Of a stretch of 39,135 nucleotides of DNA, positions 1-10,031 are shown piece after piece. The position numbers were made by a program, and so were the translations under genes. Each line of letters starts with the position of its first letter. Positions within the stretch are counted from its first letter, which is position 1. Source of the stretch: Sperchopsis tessellata (Eukaryota > Arthropoda > Insecta > Coleoptera > Hydrophilidae); NCBI GenBank assembly GCA_033557685.1, contig JAWQRN010000096.1, positions 1 to 39,135 on the forward strand, in the 5' to 3' direction. The notes below the pieces were generated by a model. It ran no database searches, was not told where the DNA came from, and was given only the letters and a program-made list of their open reading frames with translations.

Positions 1-248
1 GTTGTAATTGAATAATCATTACGCTAATTGGTTATTAATCTACACGAAATTGCCATTTTCGCATGAGAATAAGAATTCTCTGTCAATGTGTTTTAACAAA
101 ATATATTTATGTGTTTAAAACTTAGACTCGGAGCTGCCTCGATACTTCAGTGGTTAACTACCTAGCGAATGAGTGAGGGGTCCCGGGTTATAGGCTTTTG
201 TGATTAAGGAAACGTATCTGTGGCATTTTCCGGTAGGGACGTAAAATA

Positions 249-1036
249 AAGGATGTCCAAACAAGAGCGGAAAAATTTAAATTTTAAATAAAACAGTTTT
301 TTTAGGAAAATACCGAAATTTTGTGGGAATTATGTATGGAACAACACATCTGATAAATGCCCTCCTCCGCTTTGCTAGCACATTTGCGTTCTTTTAACGA
401 AATTTTCAATTTCGGTTTGGCATAACTGTGGCTGGATTTCAGTGATACAGCGTCTAATCTCCTCCTTTAAGACTTGGGTGGTCGCGGGCTTATTGACATA
501 AACTTTTGACTTCAAAAAACCCTAGAGAAAGATGCCCAAAGCCATTAAATCGCACGATCTAGGCGGCCAATTCGGGTCGTCCAAACGGGAGATTACACGA
601 CCAGAGAATGTCTCGTACAATAATGCCATTGTTTCACGTGATGTGTGACAAGTAGCACCGTCCTGTTGGAACCACATGTCTTCGAGATCCATACCATCAA
701 TTTGAGGCAAGAAAAATGGTCCAATGATGCATCCAGCCTAAAATGCACACCAAAAAGTGACAAGTTTGGGATGCATTTCCTTCTCATGAAACAGATGTGG
801 GTTTTCGTCACTCCAAATGCGGCAATTTTGCTTGTTTACAACATTTTGATTACCAAAAATTGGACGCAAGTTGCGAATAATGTTTAACAATAAGAATGCC
901 TTGTTGTGTCGAATAGCGATCCATTTTTAATAATGGCGGTTTTTTTGCCATCGTACTATCATAATGGTTTGACTGTCAAAGCACAACACCAAAAATGGCG
1001 CTAAATTTAAATTCTCCGCTCTTGTTGGGACATCTT
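249..1036 (-). mobile_element. Mariner-type (Tc1/mariner superfamily) element, deleted, with TIRs and TA duplication
   Basis: The ends are inverted repeats of roughly 30 bp: aaggatgtcc..aacaagagcgga on the left and, reverse-complemented, aagatgtccc.aacaagagcgga on the right. Both are flanked by TA (247-248 and 1037-1038), the target duplication of this superfamily. Length is about 788 bp, short for an autonomous member, so the interior is deleted. The minus strand carries a broken transposase. The element sits inside a SINE-like repeat and therefore arrived after it. Confidence 0.85.
335..890 (-). pseudogene. Mariner-type transposase fragment (DDE domain, C-terminal half)
   Basis: Minus-strand translation gives the C-terminal DDE region of a transposase of the kind common in insects. 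In order it reads a segment ending WSDENPHLFHEKEMHPKL, then WFQQDGATCHTSRE with the second catalytic Asp, then NWPPRSCDL, then a C-terminal helix segment with KEEIRRCITEIQ and a typical ending QSGGGHLSDVLFHT. The copy is dead. The segment changes frame near 710-800. The third catalytic Asp in the usual CDL..LDFFLWG block is Gly (LGIFL). The following Trp codon is TAG, and another TAG lies further on. The N-terminal DNA-binding domain and first catalytic Asp are missing. Confidence 0.85.
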
Positions 1037-1125
1037 TAGTTGGTCTCGTGTACTATAAGTAAATCCACATGCACTTTAAAGAACCCAGTGTAAGTAATCC
1101 TGGCGTTGATGGTTGGTCATATCGA

Positions 1126-1587
1126 CAGAAGTAATCCTGTGAAAATAAAAAAATGACGTAGATTAAGTAGAAAAACATTAAACTATGTACTTTTGAATTT
1201 TTTTTTTTTTAGGAGGGGCAAAACGTTTGCCCAAGTACAACAATTATGGCGTTGTGTCCTGGAGCAGCGATAAAAATATAGATACATATTTCGGTTACAC
1301 TATATAGATAACAGACATAAATATGATTAGAGTTATATGTACTTAATTTCTTTGTGTAAAGTAAATTTAAATAAACTAGTTTAAATCCCTTCTATTTCCC
1401 ACTAAAATCATTATAGATTTTTACAAACCAATGCTATCCCGGTATTCTGTGGTGTAACGCTCATGTCAAACGCGCAGTTTTACTTCATGACGTTTTACAG
1501 CTGTCAGTATTTGTGAACTTGATTTGTAGATTTATAGTGATCAAACGTTAATATACATTGTTATAAAGTAGTATTTTTTAAGGTAAA
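1126..1587 (+). other. Upstream region and probable 5' UTR of Rab2
   Basis: No ORF or repeat is recognised here. The last 90 bases contain an arthropod-type initiator match (TCAGT at 1504-1508) about 80 bp before the Rab2 start codon, with no convincing TATA box 30 bp upstream. A TATA-less initiator promoter is common for housekeeping Rab genes, but the placement is a guess. A T-run followed by AG near 1200-1212 could be a splice acceptor of a non-coding leader exon. Confidence 0.25.
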
Positions 1588-4500
1588 ATGTCGTACGCGT
1601 ATTTGTTCAAATATATTATTATCGGCGATACAGGTAAGCAAAATTGTATTTTTACGCATCAGATGTACTTGTCAGAATTTATTATCCTTCAAAATGTCAA
1701 GTGATGTTATTTAGAGTACAAACGTTGTACATATTTAACGATTTTTCTGATCAAAAAGTCAATACAACTGCTTCTACTGATAACGAACTAGACATTGTTA
1801 TCCATGAAAGTATCATCCCATTGTTCCTTGTTATAAATTATTTTTCATTATATTGTACATAAAACAAAGCCCTTTATTTACAGGTGTAGGCAAATCTTGC
1901 CTTCTCCTACAGTTCACTGACAAAAGGTTTCAACCTGTACATGATCTAACAATTGGTGTGGAGTTTGGGGCTCGCATGATAACAATTGACGGCAAGCAAA
2001 TCAAACTTCAAATTTGGGATACTGCTGGTCAGGAAGCGTTTCGCTCCATTACTCGATCTTACTACCGTGGTGCAGCTGGAGCTCTGTTAGTATATGATAT
2101 AACAAGACGGGAGACGTTTAATCATCTAACAACATGGCTAGAAGATGCCCGACAACATTCCAACTCAAATATGGTCATTATGCTTATTGGAAACAAAAGG
2201 TAACAGTTTATCTTAAAACATTTAAAATGTGTATTGGAGTGCTAATATTAATTAGGCATTAAATACTTTCCTTGCTTTGTATAGGGAATTGTTTTCTTGA
2301 TAAAATTTCAATTATGATTATATTATCAAGATGTGGTATGAGTCATGTCCCAACTGTAAACATTTTGTGCTTTAGATGAAGTATGAGTGTAATATATAAT
2401 TTAAATTACCTCCATCACAGTTTTTCCATTATGAGTATGATATCAATATATTTGAACTAGTTTTATGTTTAATATTAAAACTGCAGCAAATTTAGAAAGT
2501 ATTTATAATATAGCTATAATATATAATATAATATAACAATATAAACAATTTTATAATTTTAAATCATATCTCTGTAACTTGAGATGTTGCTATATTCCTT
2601 TACAAACAGAACAAATAATTAACTTTTTTATCAATTATATACTGAAAAACAAACACTATTAAGATACTGAAATAGTTCACTGACTCAGATATAATTAGGA
2701 GTTTATATGTGAATTCAAATATGGTCAATGGCTTCAGATAAATATAATATGGATTGTAAAATTGCTAGGTATAATTAATAAAATAAACTGTATCAATATT
2801 TAAAACAAAAATAACTAATTATTAATTTTTGAAAGCTTGTAAGTGGAGCAATAATACTTACAATCAATGTCAATATGACTGACAACACTTACTAGAGAAT
2901 AGTAGTTTCAACATGATCATTTTTCATATGACATTAATTTGTTTTTATAACATATTTGTGCAGCAATCATCTATTTTATAATTCTTTTAACGTTTATGAT
3001 ATGATAAGTTTTATGACAATGCTCCGTCATGAATGATTGAATAATATGACAAAGATGAAAACCGCATTCTTGTACCTTTAGACGAAGAGCAATTATATCT
3101 TTGGTTTCCTGGATCTTAATCTTGCCACAGGAACAAAGGACCTGATAGACACCTTCACTTCGATGGAGCATGACACTGTTTGTAGAATAAAGAACTGGAG
3201 GTGTCTATAAAAGTTATGTAAACTCTGCATTATTACTTAAAAATCTAGTACATCACTAGGGATGCACCGAAGCAGGTTTTGGCCAAATACTGAATATTCC
3301 GCTTGATATTACACGAAGCGCCAAAGCAGATATAGTTTTCTGAATGATAGCTAAATAACGTTTTTTCTCAAAAGAAAATATTTAATGAGTTATGATATAT
3401 AGAACATATTTTATAAAACCTTTAAATCATGTTTATTAGCTTTTAACCCAAAGTTATGTTTATTTATATGCTATATTTAATTATTTTAATAAACTTACAT
3501 TAAGTCTTCAAATCTTTTGTCATATGTTCAGTTTTGTGCAATTAAATAAGCAGCAGATCAGCACATTCGGGTATGTTTCGGACACTTTTGTTTTTAAAGT
3601 TTAAGAGAAACACATAAGTTTAAAAAATATCAAATAAAATTTTAATCTTTAGAATTGCACGGCAAAAACTGACCATTGCCTTTTAATTTGGTATATATTG
3701 GCTACTTATAACACAATAGTGAAAGACCTTGAAAATGAAAATTTCCATTATAAATTCCCTGCTTCAATATTACATTCACAATTATTTATTATTAACCTAG
3801 TTTTCCATGGCCCATATAAAATTTATTTTTTAAAATGCACCATAGATAGATTTTAGTTATGTTTTTATTTTCGTTTGTAAACAAAGAAGATTTACAAATA
3901 TCTATTAGAGTCTATAACTGCTTTATTTGAATAGCTATCTTAAAGCTATATAAATATTCTAGAGGGTTTTTTAATGGTGCACAATGTTTTAATTAGGGCT
4001 CAAACTTTTGAAATATTAAATAGTTATTTTTTCTTAAATGAAAACACAGCTGACCATGACTTCATTAAAAAAAGTATTTTTTGCTGATTCCATATGTATA
4101 GATGTTAGTAAAATTTTAATTTATTTCATTTATTAATTTCGGTGCAAATTGTTAATTCCGTATTTTCCAAAATGTTTGCATTTTATATACAATACAATTT
4201 GGTATATTAATATTTTGATAGCAGAGTATAATACTTAAATAAAAAAGGAAATTATGTGTTCAAATTGCCTTCCGTTTGTATGCACATCTTTTAACACTGC
4301 TTTGAGTATTTATATAGCATTTTTGAAATTTGGTCTTAGTTCTTGAATATCGATATTCCGTTGTTTAAATGTTATATCTTTTACATATTCCTGATCGATA
4401 CGAGTCGGAAAGATCAAAATTACCGGATCTGAACTTAGAAAACTATCTTTGGCATTTACAAACGTCTAATGCACTTGGATAAACATCGCAAATGTTTTTG

Positions 4501-7277
4501 GTAGCAAGTGTTGCGTTACTTCCCTTGTGAAACTCAAAAAGCATACAATGCAGGCGAACATTTCACCCAAAATTGCAAAACAAAAATTAAGATTTAATTA
4601 TCTACAAGTAAACAAGTCACTTTAACCTTAAAATGTCTTTGGCACGGCTTTGAAATACACAAAGAGCTGATAAATGATAAACAAATATTGACATGCGCAA
4701 AAACCACCTTACTTTCTGGTTCCTCTAATAATATACTTCTAAAAGTTGTCATTTGTTAATTTCCTGCTAACGAGATGGTGCCAATATGTATAATCAGGAT
4801 TATTGTTGTAGCTTTTAGGACGTAGTTGGTAGGTGGCCACCAAGGTCTTCTGACCTGACCTCCATAGACTTTTGTGGAGATATGTAAAAGATAAAACGTT
4901 CAAACAATGGAATATCAATATTGAAGAAATAGACAAAATTTCGAAAATAGTATGGAAAATTGTATTTAAGGAATAAATTAAATTGTTTGTTATAAATTTG
5001 TGTTATATTTGGACATTCAAAATATTAATATATCAAATTTTCTTATGGTTGAAAATCAAATAAAGAAATTATAGATCGTAATACAAATTAAAACTTTCTA
5101 AAAATCCCGTTTTTCGTGAAAATAAAAAACACCAAAATTTTGTCGGCACCAGTAAATCTGTCTTGTAAAATTAGATAGAGAATGGCCCATCTGTTTTGTA
5201 CGAACTACTGTAATTACTGAGATACCCTTTACAGAAATTGGAATTGGGAATCTGAATCCTTAGCTTCAAATATGAACTCATGCAAACCAAAATACACCAA
5301 TTGCGCATGATGCCATCACTGTCTCCTTAAACTGAATTGACTCTACTTACTCTTGGCCAATTGATCTTTTGTGCAATCGGTGTCTTATCCATTTGTTAAC
5401 ATATGTTTCTTGGTGATGAGGATTGGGTACATCACTGGGCCCTCCCATTAGACAGGTCTCCATGCCACCACCAAAGAAGCAAAACCATAATTTTTACGTT
5501 TTGCTTATTGAAAATGCCTAAGGGGTCTACTGTAAATGAAGAAACATATAAAAGTAATCTCACTAAATGACAAAAGTGACACTCAAAGTATCATGTCAAT
5601 CAATCAACAACCTCACTTCAATAAGTTATTATTAGTATTCTAACATATGCAATGAAAATATAGGGCAAAATATATCCTGCATTCAATGTTTTTCATACTA
5701 TTTTAGTGATCTGGAAAGCAGGCGTGAAGTGAAAAAAGAAGAGGGTGAAGCATTTGCGAGAGAACATGGTTTAGTGTTTATGGAGACATCAGCTAAAACT
5801 GCAGCAAATGTAGAGGAAGCATTTATTAACACCGCAAAAGAGATCTATGAAAAAATTCAGGAAGGAGTTTTCGACATTAATAATGAGGTAAGGTTACATC
5901 TCTTAATGCATTTTATACTCCAATCAATTATTATATAAAAATATATTAACTGACCTCCAAAAAGATTACGAACTTCAATAAAAAATCTTGATTTTCTTAT
6001 TTTTCGGTTTCTATAAATTTGAACATTTAAAACATAATAGGGGATTCATACCTCTACACCCATAAGGGGTAGAAGAGGAACTGATTATGATGATACTGGA
6101 TTTTAATTTTATATAAGTACGTATCAAGCAAATTTAACCTGTACATTTTAACGTTCACAAGATTTTTATATATTAGAAATAATACAGGATCAAATACTTT
6201 CATGTAACCGAGCCTACACCACTTTTCATGGTACAATAATTACAGTATTTTTATTAAACTTTTAGAATAGCTTCAAAAACTATGATCAAGATAACAAATC
6301 TAGATGATGAAAATGTGGAATGTTTTTTAGAATTTAAGTTAAACATTTTGGAGTCTTTTTGTTTTGATCAATGCAATGGTGTTATTTATTTTTTCACATT
6401 ATTTTAAAGTTGAAAAAGGTACATATTTTCTTGGTGTAAAATGAAAAGTAGCTCCTATAAGAAGCCTACAAAAAAGTTGGCGTACAAGAGGAGTAAAAAA
6501 TAAATAAATAGAATATCATATTAATAACGAAATTTGTTTAATAACAAAACAGTAAATTATAAATTAATAGATTAAAAATTAATGTACTGCTCTTTAGACT
6601 TCAACATTAGTAACATCAATCTTAGGAAGAACTTGTATATTGTAATAAATTTCTTTAATGTTTATCCCAAAAATAGTGCAAATAAGAAAGATATGATTGA
6701 ATGAAGAAAATGGAAAATCTCAGCTTTACGAGAAAATTGAAATAAAGTTAGAGACCATCTAACCTGATATATGACGATATATAAAATTTTACAAACACAA
6801 TTTTTATAGCAATTTGAATAAGCACCTATAATTCAATAATAAATCATAGATAAATGATATAGATTTTCTTAAGAATAACCCACATTTTCATATATGCCTT
6901 ATTTTCTAGCAAGTTGATTTTGACCACTTGTAGGTAACCATTTAAACATTTCTTATATATGGCAATTTATTATAAGAAACATTCTTACTTATTATGGAGA
7001 GGTCGGGTCTGGGACACCACAACATTTTTTTGCTGTGATAATGGTATAATGTCCATTGTTGGTATGGAGATTATATCGTTTTCCTGGGACACAATATCAC
7101 TGCGGAAGATATCGTGACTTCTCAGTCCTTGCCCACTGTTTCTGGGTATTAATAGTATTAAAACATTTTTGTTTTTAGGCAAATGGTATAAAGATAGGGC
7201 CACAGCATTCTCCTACGAACCCATCATTACCTGGTGCTGGTGGACAAGGAGGATCTCAAGGTGGTGGTTGTTGCTAG
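1588..7277 (+). CDS. Rab2: Ras-related protein Rab-2, four coding exons, 213 aa
   Basis: Coding exons are 1588-1633, 1884-2199, 5707-5887 and 7179-7277, all with GT-AG introns and matching phases; they join into 642 nt without a stop. Rab2 is a membrane-anchored small GTPase acting in ER-Golgi traffic and in autophagosome and late-endosome fusion. Seen in the protein: MSYAYLFKYIIIGDTGVGKS start with the P-loop at residues 13-20, switch I Thr38, WDTAGQE at 60-66, NKSD at 119-122, ETSAK at 147-151, and a Gly-rich tail ending GGGCC, the double-geranylgeranylation signal. The start codon is chosen because MSYAYLFKYII is the family N terminus and the total length equals that usual for insect Rab2. 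Intron 2 (3.5 kb) and intron 3 (1.3 kb) are large; intron 2 is loaded with transposon relics. No inactivating change is seen. Confidence 0.97.
2200..2970 (+). other. First part of Rab2 intron 2, nothing recognised
   Basis: AT-rich intron sequence after the GT donor at 2200. It includes short TATA-type simple sequence near 2505-2545. No coding potential, terminal repeats or RNA structure was recognised on either strand. Confidence 0.5.
2974..3200 (-). pseudogene. Penelope-like element GIY-YIG endonuclease fragment
   Basis: Minus-strand translation reads SEGVYQVLCSCGKIKIQET, followed by about 45 residues containing MTEHCHKTYHIINVK. This matches the GIY-YIG endonuclease that ends the single ORF of Penelope-like retroelements: GVY, the Cys pair of CSCG, a decayed YIGET (here KIQET), then the EH segment. 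The catalytic Tyr-Ile-Gly is destroyed. Only the C-terminal piece is present and no reverse transcriptase lies beside it. It sits in Rab2 intron 2, opposite to the gene. Confidence 0.7.
3201..4390 (+). other. Rab2 intron 2 interior, possible hAT-type terminus
   Basis: Mostly featureless AT-rich DNA. Near 3253-3300 the string tcactagggatgcaccgaa followed by an imperfect aatattc stretch resembles the termini of hAT-type non-autonomous elements (agggatgcaccgaat). About 300 bp on, cattcgggtatgtttcgga (3563-3581) could be worn subterminal sequence. No matching inverted terminus or 8-bp duplication was found, so the assignment is weak. Confidence 0.25.
4391..4728 (-). mobile_element. Mariner fragment, 5' end, same family as the copy at 16811-18058
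   Basis: The reverse complement aligns base for base with the first ~350 bp of the mariner at 16811: TIR (ttagaggaaccagaaagtaa against ttagggggaccggaaagtaa), then the gcgcatgtcaat block, the leader and the start of the transposase gene up to its SYRS region. A TA lies outside the TIR at 4729-4730. The remainder of the element, including all catalytic residues, is missing, and the small indels differ from the other copy. It lies in Rab2 intron 2, antisense to the gene. Confidence 0.85.
4770..4974 (+). pseudogene. Mariner-type transposase C-terminal relic
   Basis: Plus-strand reading gives DGANMYNQDYCC (second catalytic Asp block), then a stop, then VGRWPPRSSDLTSIDF with the third catalytic Asp, and after a one-base shift RYVKDKTFKQWNINIEEIDK and a TAA at about 4974. 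This is the C-terminal DDE half of a mariner-type transposase, related to the one at 335-890 but more diverged. It directly abuts the mariner end at 4728, suggesting one element landed beside or inside the other. One nonsense codon and one frameshift make it inactive. Confidence 0.7.
4975..5706 (+). other. End of Rab2 intron 2, nothing recognised
   Basis: Intron sequence up to the acceptor ttttag at 5701-5706. The stretch 5160-5530 is less AT-rich than its surroundings and may be an old insertion, but no protein, terminal repeat or tail could be identified. Confidence 0.4.
5888..7178 (+). other. Rab2 intron 3, nothing firmly recognised
   Basis: Begins with gtaagg and ends with a T-rich tract and gtttttag. 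The interval 6990-7160 has higher GC than the rest and is open on the minus strand for 72 codons, but the translation has no recognisable domain and overlaps the acceptor of exon 4. It is left unassigned. Confidence 0.4.
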
Positions 7278-7979
7278 ATGACATCCAATGTAACCCCTTA
7301 TCCAAAGGGTACTTATAATACCAACTTTTCAAATGGGGCATTGGCTGCATCATATATTTATTATATAAATTAATGAACTAATATCACAAATATAAAATTA
7401 AGCACTAAAATTCCAATTACAAGACTATTGAAATTTGAGGTTTGCGGTATGTATATTTTACATTTCTACAAACAAAGATATTAGTTTATTAATTTGCTTA
7501 ATAAATTTTTATGTTATTGTGATTTTACTTTCAAAGTGTTGTATATTTATGTACGAATAGAACCAGTAAAGATTTTATTGTTTATATTTAAATATATCGA
7601 TTACATATAATTTTCTTATTTTTGTTTTATAGTTAGAATTAAACAGATCTTATTTTGCTATTTAATTTAAAAATGCATCTTAAAATTTATGTTACCTAGA
7701 TAACCCTATAGAATTTAAAACTTTTTCAAAAAAGTTATTTAGTTAAGCCCATTTTCTTCCAATTTCATAAAACATATAGTTCATGAAACTATTTAATCTG
7801 TATGTTGTGTATGTATTTTTTTATTTTATGCATTTGCTTAATAAATCGTTTAATCTACTAAAGTATGCTTATTATAAACCCTTTTTGCTTGCTTCTTATA
7901 AATAACAGTATGAATAATATTGAATAAATTCAAGTTTATGAATAACAACGACATTTCAATAATTTTTCTATTGAGATTT
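7278..7979 (+). other. Rab2 3' UTR and downstream sequence
   Basis: AT-rich sequence after the Rab2 stop codon. AATAAA at 7500-7505, about 220 bp past the stop, is the first canonical polyadenylation signal; another lies near 7841. The transcript end cannot be fixed without RNA data. Confidence 0.4.
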
Positions 7980-8275
7980 GTGCACACATACGCAGGTGCA
8001 GTATGTTTATAGGGCTATGTAATATAAAGTGCAACATTTTTAACATGATATTTAGGAGACCACAAAAATATTTCACCTTAAATGAATTTTGTGTTAAAAT
8101 AAATATTGAAAGTTTTAGTATAACTAATATAATTTATTGGTTAATGAAAAAACAATCTGTCTCACCATTTATTTATTTTTATCTGTGCACACATACGTGA
8201 CTCAGTCTGTTTATGGGACTATGCAATATAAAATGGAAAATTTTTAATGATTTTTAAGGGACCAGAATTTTTTTT
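7980..8275 (+). repeat. Direct repeat, two copies with a 205-bp offset
   Basis: Copy 1 starts gtgcacacatacg at 7980 and copy 2 starts gtgcacacatacg at 8185. Both continue through a shared gtttat.gg.ctatg.aatataaa block and end near a gggaccag or ggagaccac motif about 90 bp later. Identity is roughly 75-80 percent by eye. The spacer is AT-rich. This could be a tandemly arranged non-autonomous element or a 1.5-unit satellite. Confidence 0.6.
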
Positions 8276-8640
8276 TGCCACAAGGGAGGTTGGTGGTGGG
8301 TGCAAAGCATGCAGACGTTGAAGCTTATCTATATAAGGCACCAGTCGTCAGTTTTTCTAATAAAACAAGTATCGTCCCAGTAGAAACAGCAAAAAGAGGT
8401 GAGTGATACGAAAAAATTATGGTATCAGTCGCACGATGATACTCTTTTACCATAAACAGCCAATTAGAAATAAATTTTGAAAGAGAGGAAGGACAATTTG
8501 TCTCCTTCCAAACATTAAAATTCTTAGGCTACTGTTATTTGGACTTGGGCAAAAGTGGTTTACCATTTTTCATGGACTACACTTGCGAATTACAACAATG
8601 ACTCTAATTTGCCAGCTTAAGTGTTTAAATGAAGAATCAA
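8276..8640 (+). other. Possible transposon leader with TATA box and splice donor
   Basis: A TATA box (tatataagg, 8331-8339) is followed by tcgtcagttttt and about 60 bp later by a good donor, aagaggtgagtg (8395-8406). This looks like a promoter plus short leader exon, and it lies upstream of the hAT relic at 8641, so it may be that element's 5' region. The TATA-to-initiator distance is shorter than usual. No coding segment is recognised between 8407 and 8640. Confidence 0.25.
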
Positions 8641-8973
8641 CAACAGGTCTCTGCATTTTCAAATTTTATCTTCTCCATTTGATGTTTATGTGGAACAAGC
8701 TACACTTTCTTTGATAATGGAACTAATGATCTAAAGATAAAGATCAAGGATATTTCACTAATGGACTTATAAGAAATACTTTTTAGTTAACAAGTTTCCG
8801 AAACAGACATCTTTTGCTCCTAAGAGAATGACGCTATTTGGAAGCACTTATAAATGTGAGCAATTATTTTCTAGAATGAAGTTCATTAAATGTAAAAGGT
8901 TAATGGATTCACACCTAGAAAATACTTTGTGTGTTGTAACATCAGTTGTTTCCCTGAACATTGACCATCAGTG
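8641..8973 (+). pseudogene. hAT-superfamily transposase relic (C-terminal dimerisation region)
   Basis: Reading frames give PFDVYVEQATLSLIMEL, a stop, and then from about 8779 an open stretch including PKRMTLFGSTYKCEQLFSRM and KRLMDSHLENTLCVVTS. The FGSTY.CEQLFS.MK..K...R..L...HL.N pattern is the C-terminal hAT dimerisation domain as found in the GTF2IRD2/ZBED-like branch of hAT transposases and domesticated relatives. One frameshift and at least one stop lie between the two blocks, and the N-terminal BED finger and catalytic core are missing or unreadable. Confidence 0.7.
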
Positions 8974-9014
8974 AAATACTTGCATCTTCGAAAAATTCAG
9001 TTACCCAGTAATAC

Positions 9015-9330
9015 ACTGGAGTATGCAGAATTCCATGTACATGTGGCGTAGTGTACATAGATCAGATAAAAAGAATGGTCTCCACTCGCTGTAGAGAGGA
9101 AGGAAAGACGCACCGTCTCAAGCAGTTTGCTATATCTCTATTATTGGAACATAAATTAGAATCAGGCTACGGTAATTTTATCAAGGACATAAAAACTCTC
9201 ATCAAGTCATCTAATTATTTCCCTTGAATAATAAGGTAGTCTGTCGAAATATATAATCATCCGGAAAATCTAAATCATGATGATGGGATACTGGGACACG
9301 CCCCGCTGGTATCCTGTTGGCCAATAGGAG
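9015..9330 (+). pseudogene. Penelope-like element GIY-YIG endonuclease relic
   Basis: Plus-strand translation reads GVCRIPCTCGVVYIDQIKR, then STRCREEGKTHRLKQFAIS, LLEHKLESGYGNFIKD, IKSSNYFP, a TGA, a TAG two codons further on after IIR, and SVEIYNHPENLNHDDG. This is the GIY-YIG endonuclease of Penelope-like elements with its CCH-type zinc-binding spacing (CTC...H). GIY has become GVC, YIGQT has become YIDQI and two nonsense codons interrupt it. No reverse transcriptase lies upstream; the hAT relic is directly adjacent. Confidence 0.8.
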
Positions 9331-9561
9331 ATTGGTGTACTAAACAGGAGGTTGGTGTACTGAGTAGAATTCCCATTTATAAATTCAATACTAATATCAT
9401 TTTATGATGATAGTCAAGTATTTAACTTACGCACCGGTAAACAACAATGTTTTGACATTTGACTGGTTTGTAGTTTCTTTATTAGTATGAAGACCTAATT
9501 CTAGTTTTTCTATACTTACCATTTATTCTAGAGGGGGCGCACTTTCTAATGTACATTCACA

Positions 9562-10031
9562 AAAATAAAAACGAGTAGTGGAGTTCATTCTTTTGACACG
9601 AGGTATAAAGATAACATAATTGTACCATACCACAGAGTTGTAAAATCACAAACTAACCACTTGGCGATAAAACTGTACAATAAACTCCCACACAGAATAA
9701 AGAAAGAGGATGGAAAAATCTTCAAGAGGGCCATCAAGGAACTACTTTTAGATGAGGTTTTTTACAGCGTGGAAGAGTTCCTAAATTATCAATTCTAGTG
9801 ATACTAACTATATAAAAACTTGACTAGATGGGGTACCAGAAAACACCGATTATGTTTTCGATTGGGGCGCAGGATCTGCAGCAGTGCGCAGTAGTGAATA
9901 ATGAATAAGAGACTGCTTATTATATTGTTATTGGTAGGCTGTTGTAGTTTTGTGCGTTATATTGACATGTCAAACCATGTAATTACCATGTAAACTTGAC
10001 AATAAATATCTATCTATAAATATCTATCTAT
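9562..10031 (+). mobile_element. LINE 3' end: ORF2 C terminus, 3' UTR and (TATC)n tail
   Basis: An open stretch from about 9562 to the TAG at 9796-9798 reads GVHSFDTRYKDNIIVPYHR, VKSQTNHLAIKLYNKLP and ELLLDEVFYSVEEFLNYQF. This is the usual end of a CR1/Jockey-type LINE reverse transcriptase ORF. The 3' UTR ends in catgtaaacttgacaata and a TATCTATAAA-type microsatellite (about 9999-10031), as typical of 5'-truncated LINE copies. The ORF piece has no internal stop, so the insertion may be comparatively young. Upstream ORF2 sequence is absent. Confidence 0.75.

Larger units (their letters stand above)
126..1125 (+). repeat. tRNA-derived SINE-like repeat, split by a mariner-type element
   Basis: Two halves (about 126-248 and 1037-1125) form one SINE-like unit interrupted by the element at 249-1036. 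The left half has an A-box-like stretch (cttcagtggttaac, near 145-158) and a weak B-box-like stretch (cccgggttataggc, near 182-195), as in tRNA-derived SINEs. A second copy at 14514-14690 aligns across the junction: both copies share a run around gtaggga/cgtaa followed by catgcactttaa and a closing ggcgt...ggtcat block. That second, uninterrupted copy is the main evidence that the two halves belong together. The A and B boxes are degenerate, so tRNA origin is an inference. Confidence 0.6.

Noticed and set aside
126..200. A functional tRNA gene
   Set aside because: A- and B-box-like strings are present but degenerate, no acceptor stem can be formed, and the same sequence recurs as a dispersed repeat.
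6985..7203. 72-codon minus-strand ORF in Rab2 intron 3
   Set aside because: It overlaps the Rab2 exon 4 acceptor and coding start and contains no recognisable motif; kept only as part of the intron note.
8331..8360. A confident host-gene promoter
   Set aside because: The TATA-to-initiator spacing is too short and no host coding exon follows; only a hAT relic lies downstream.
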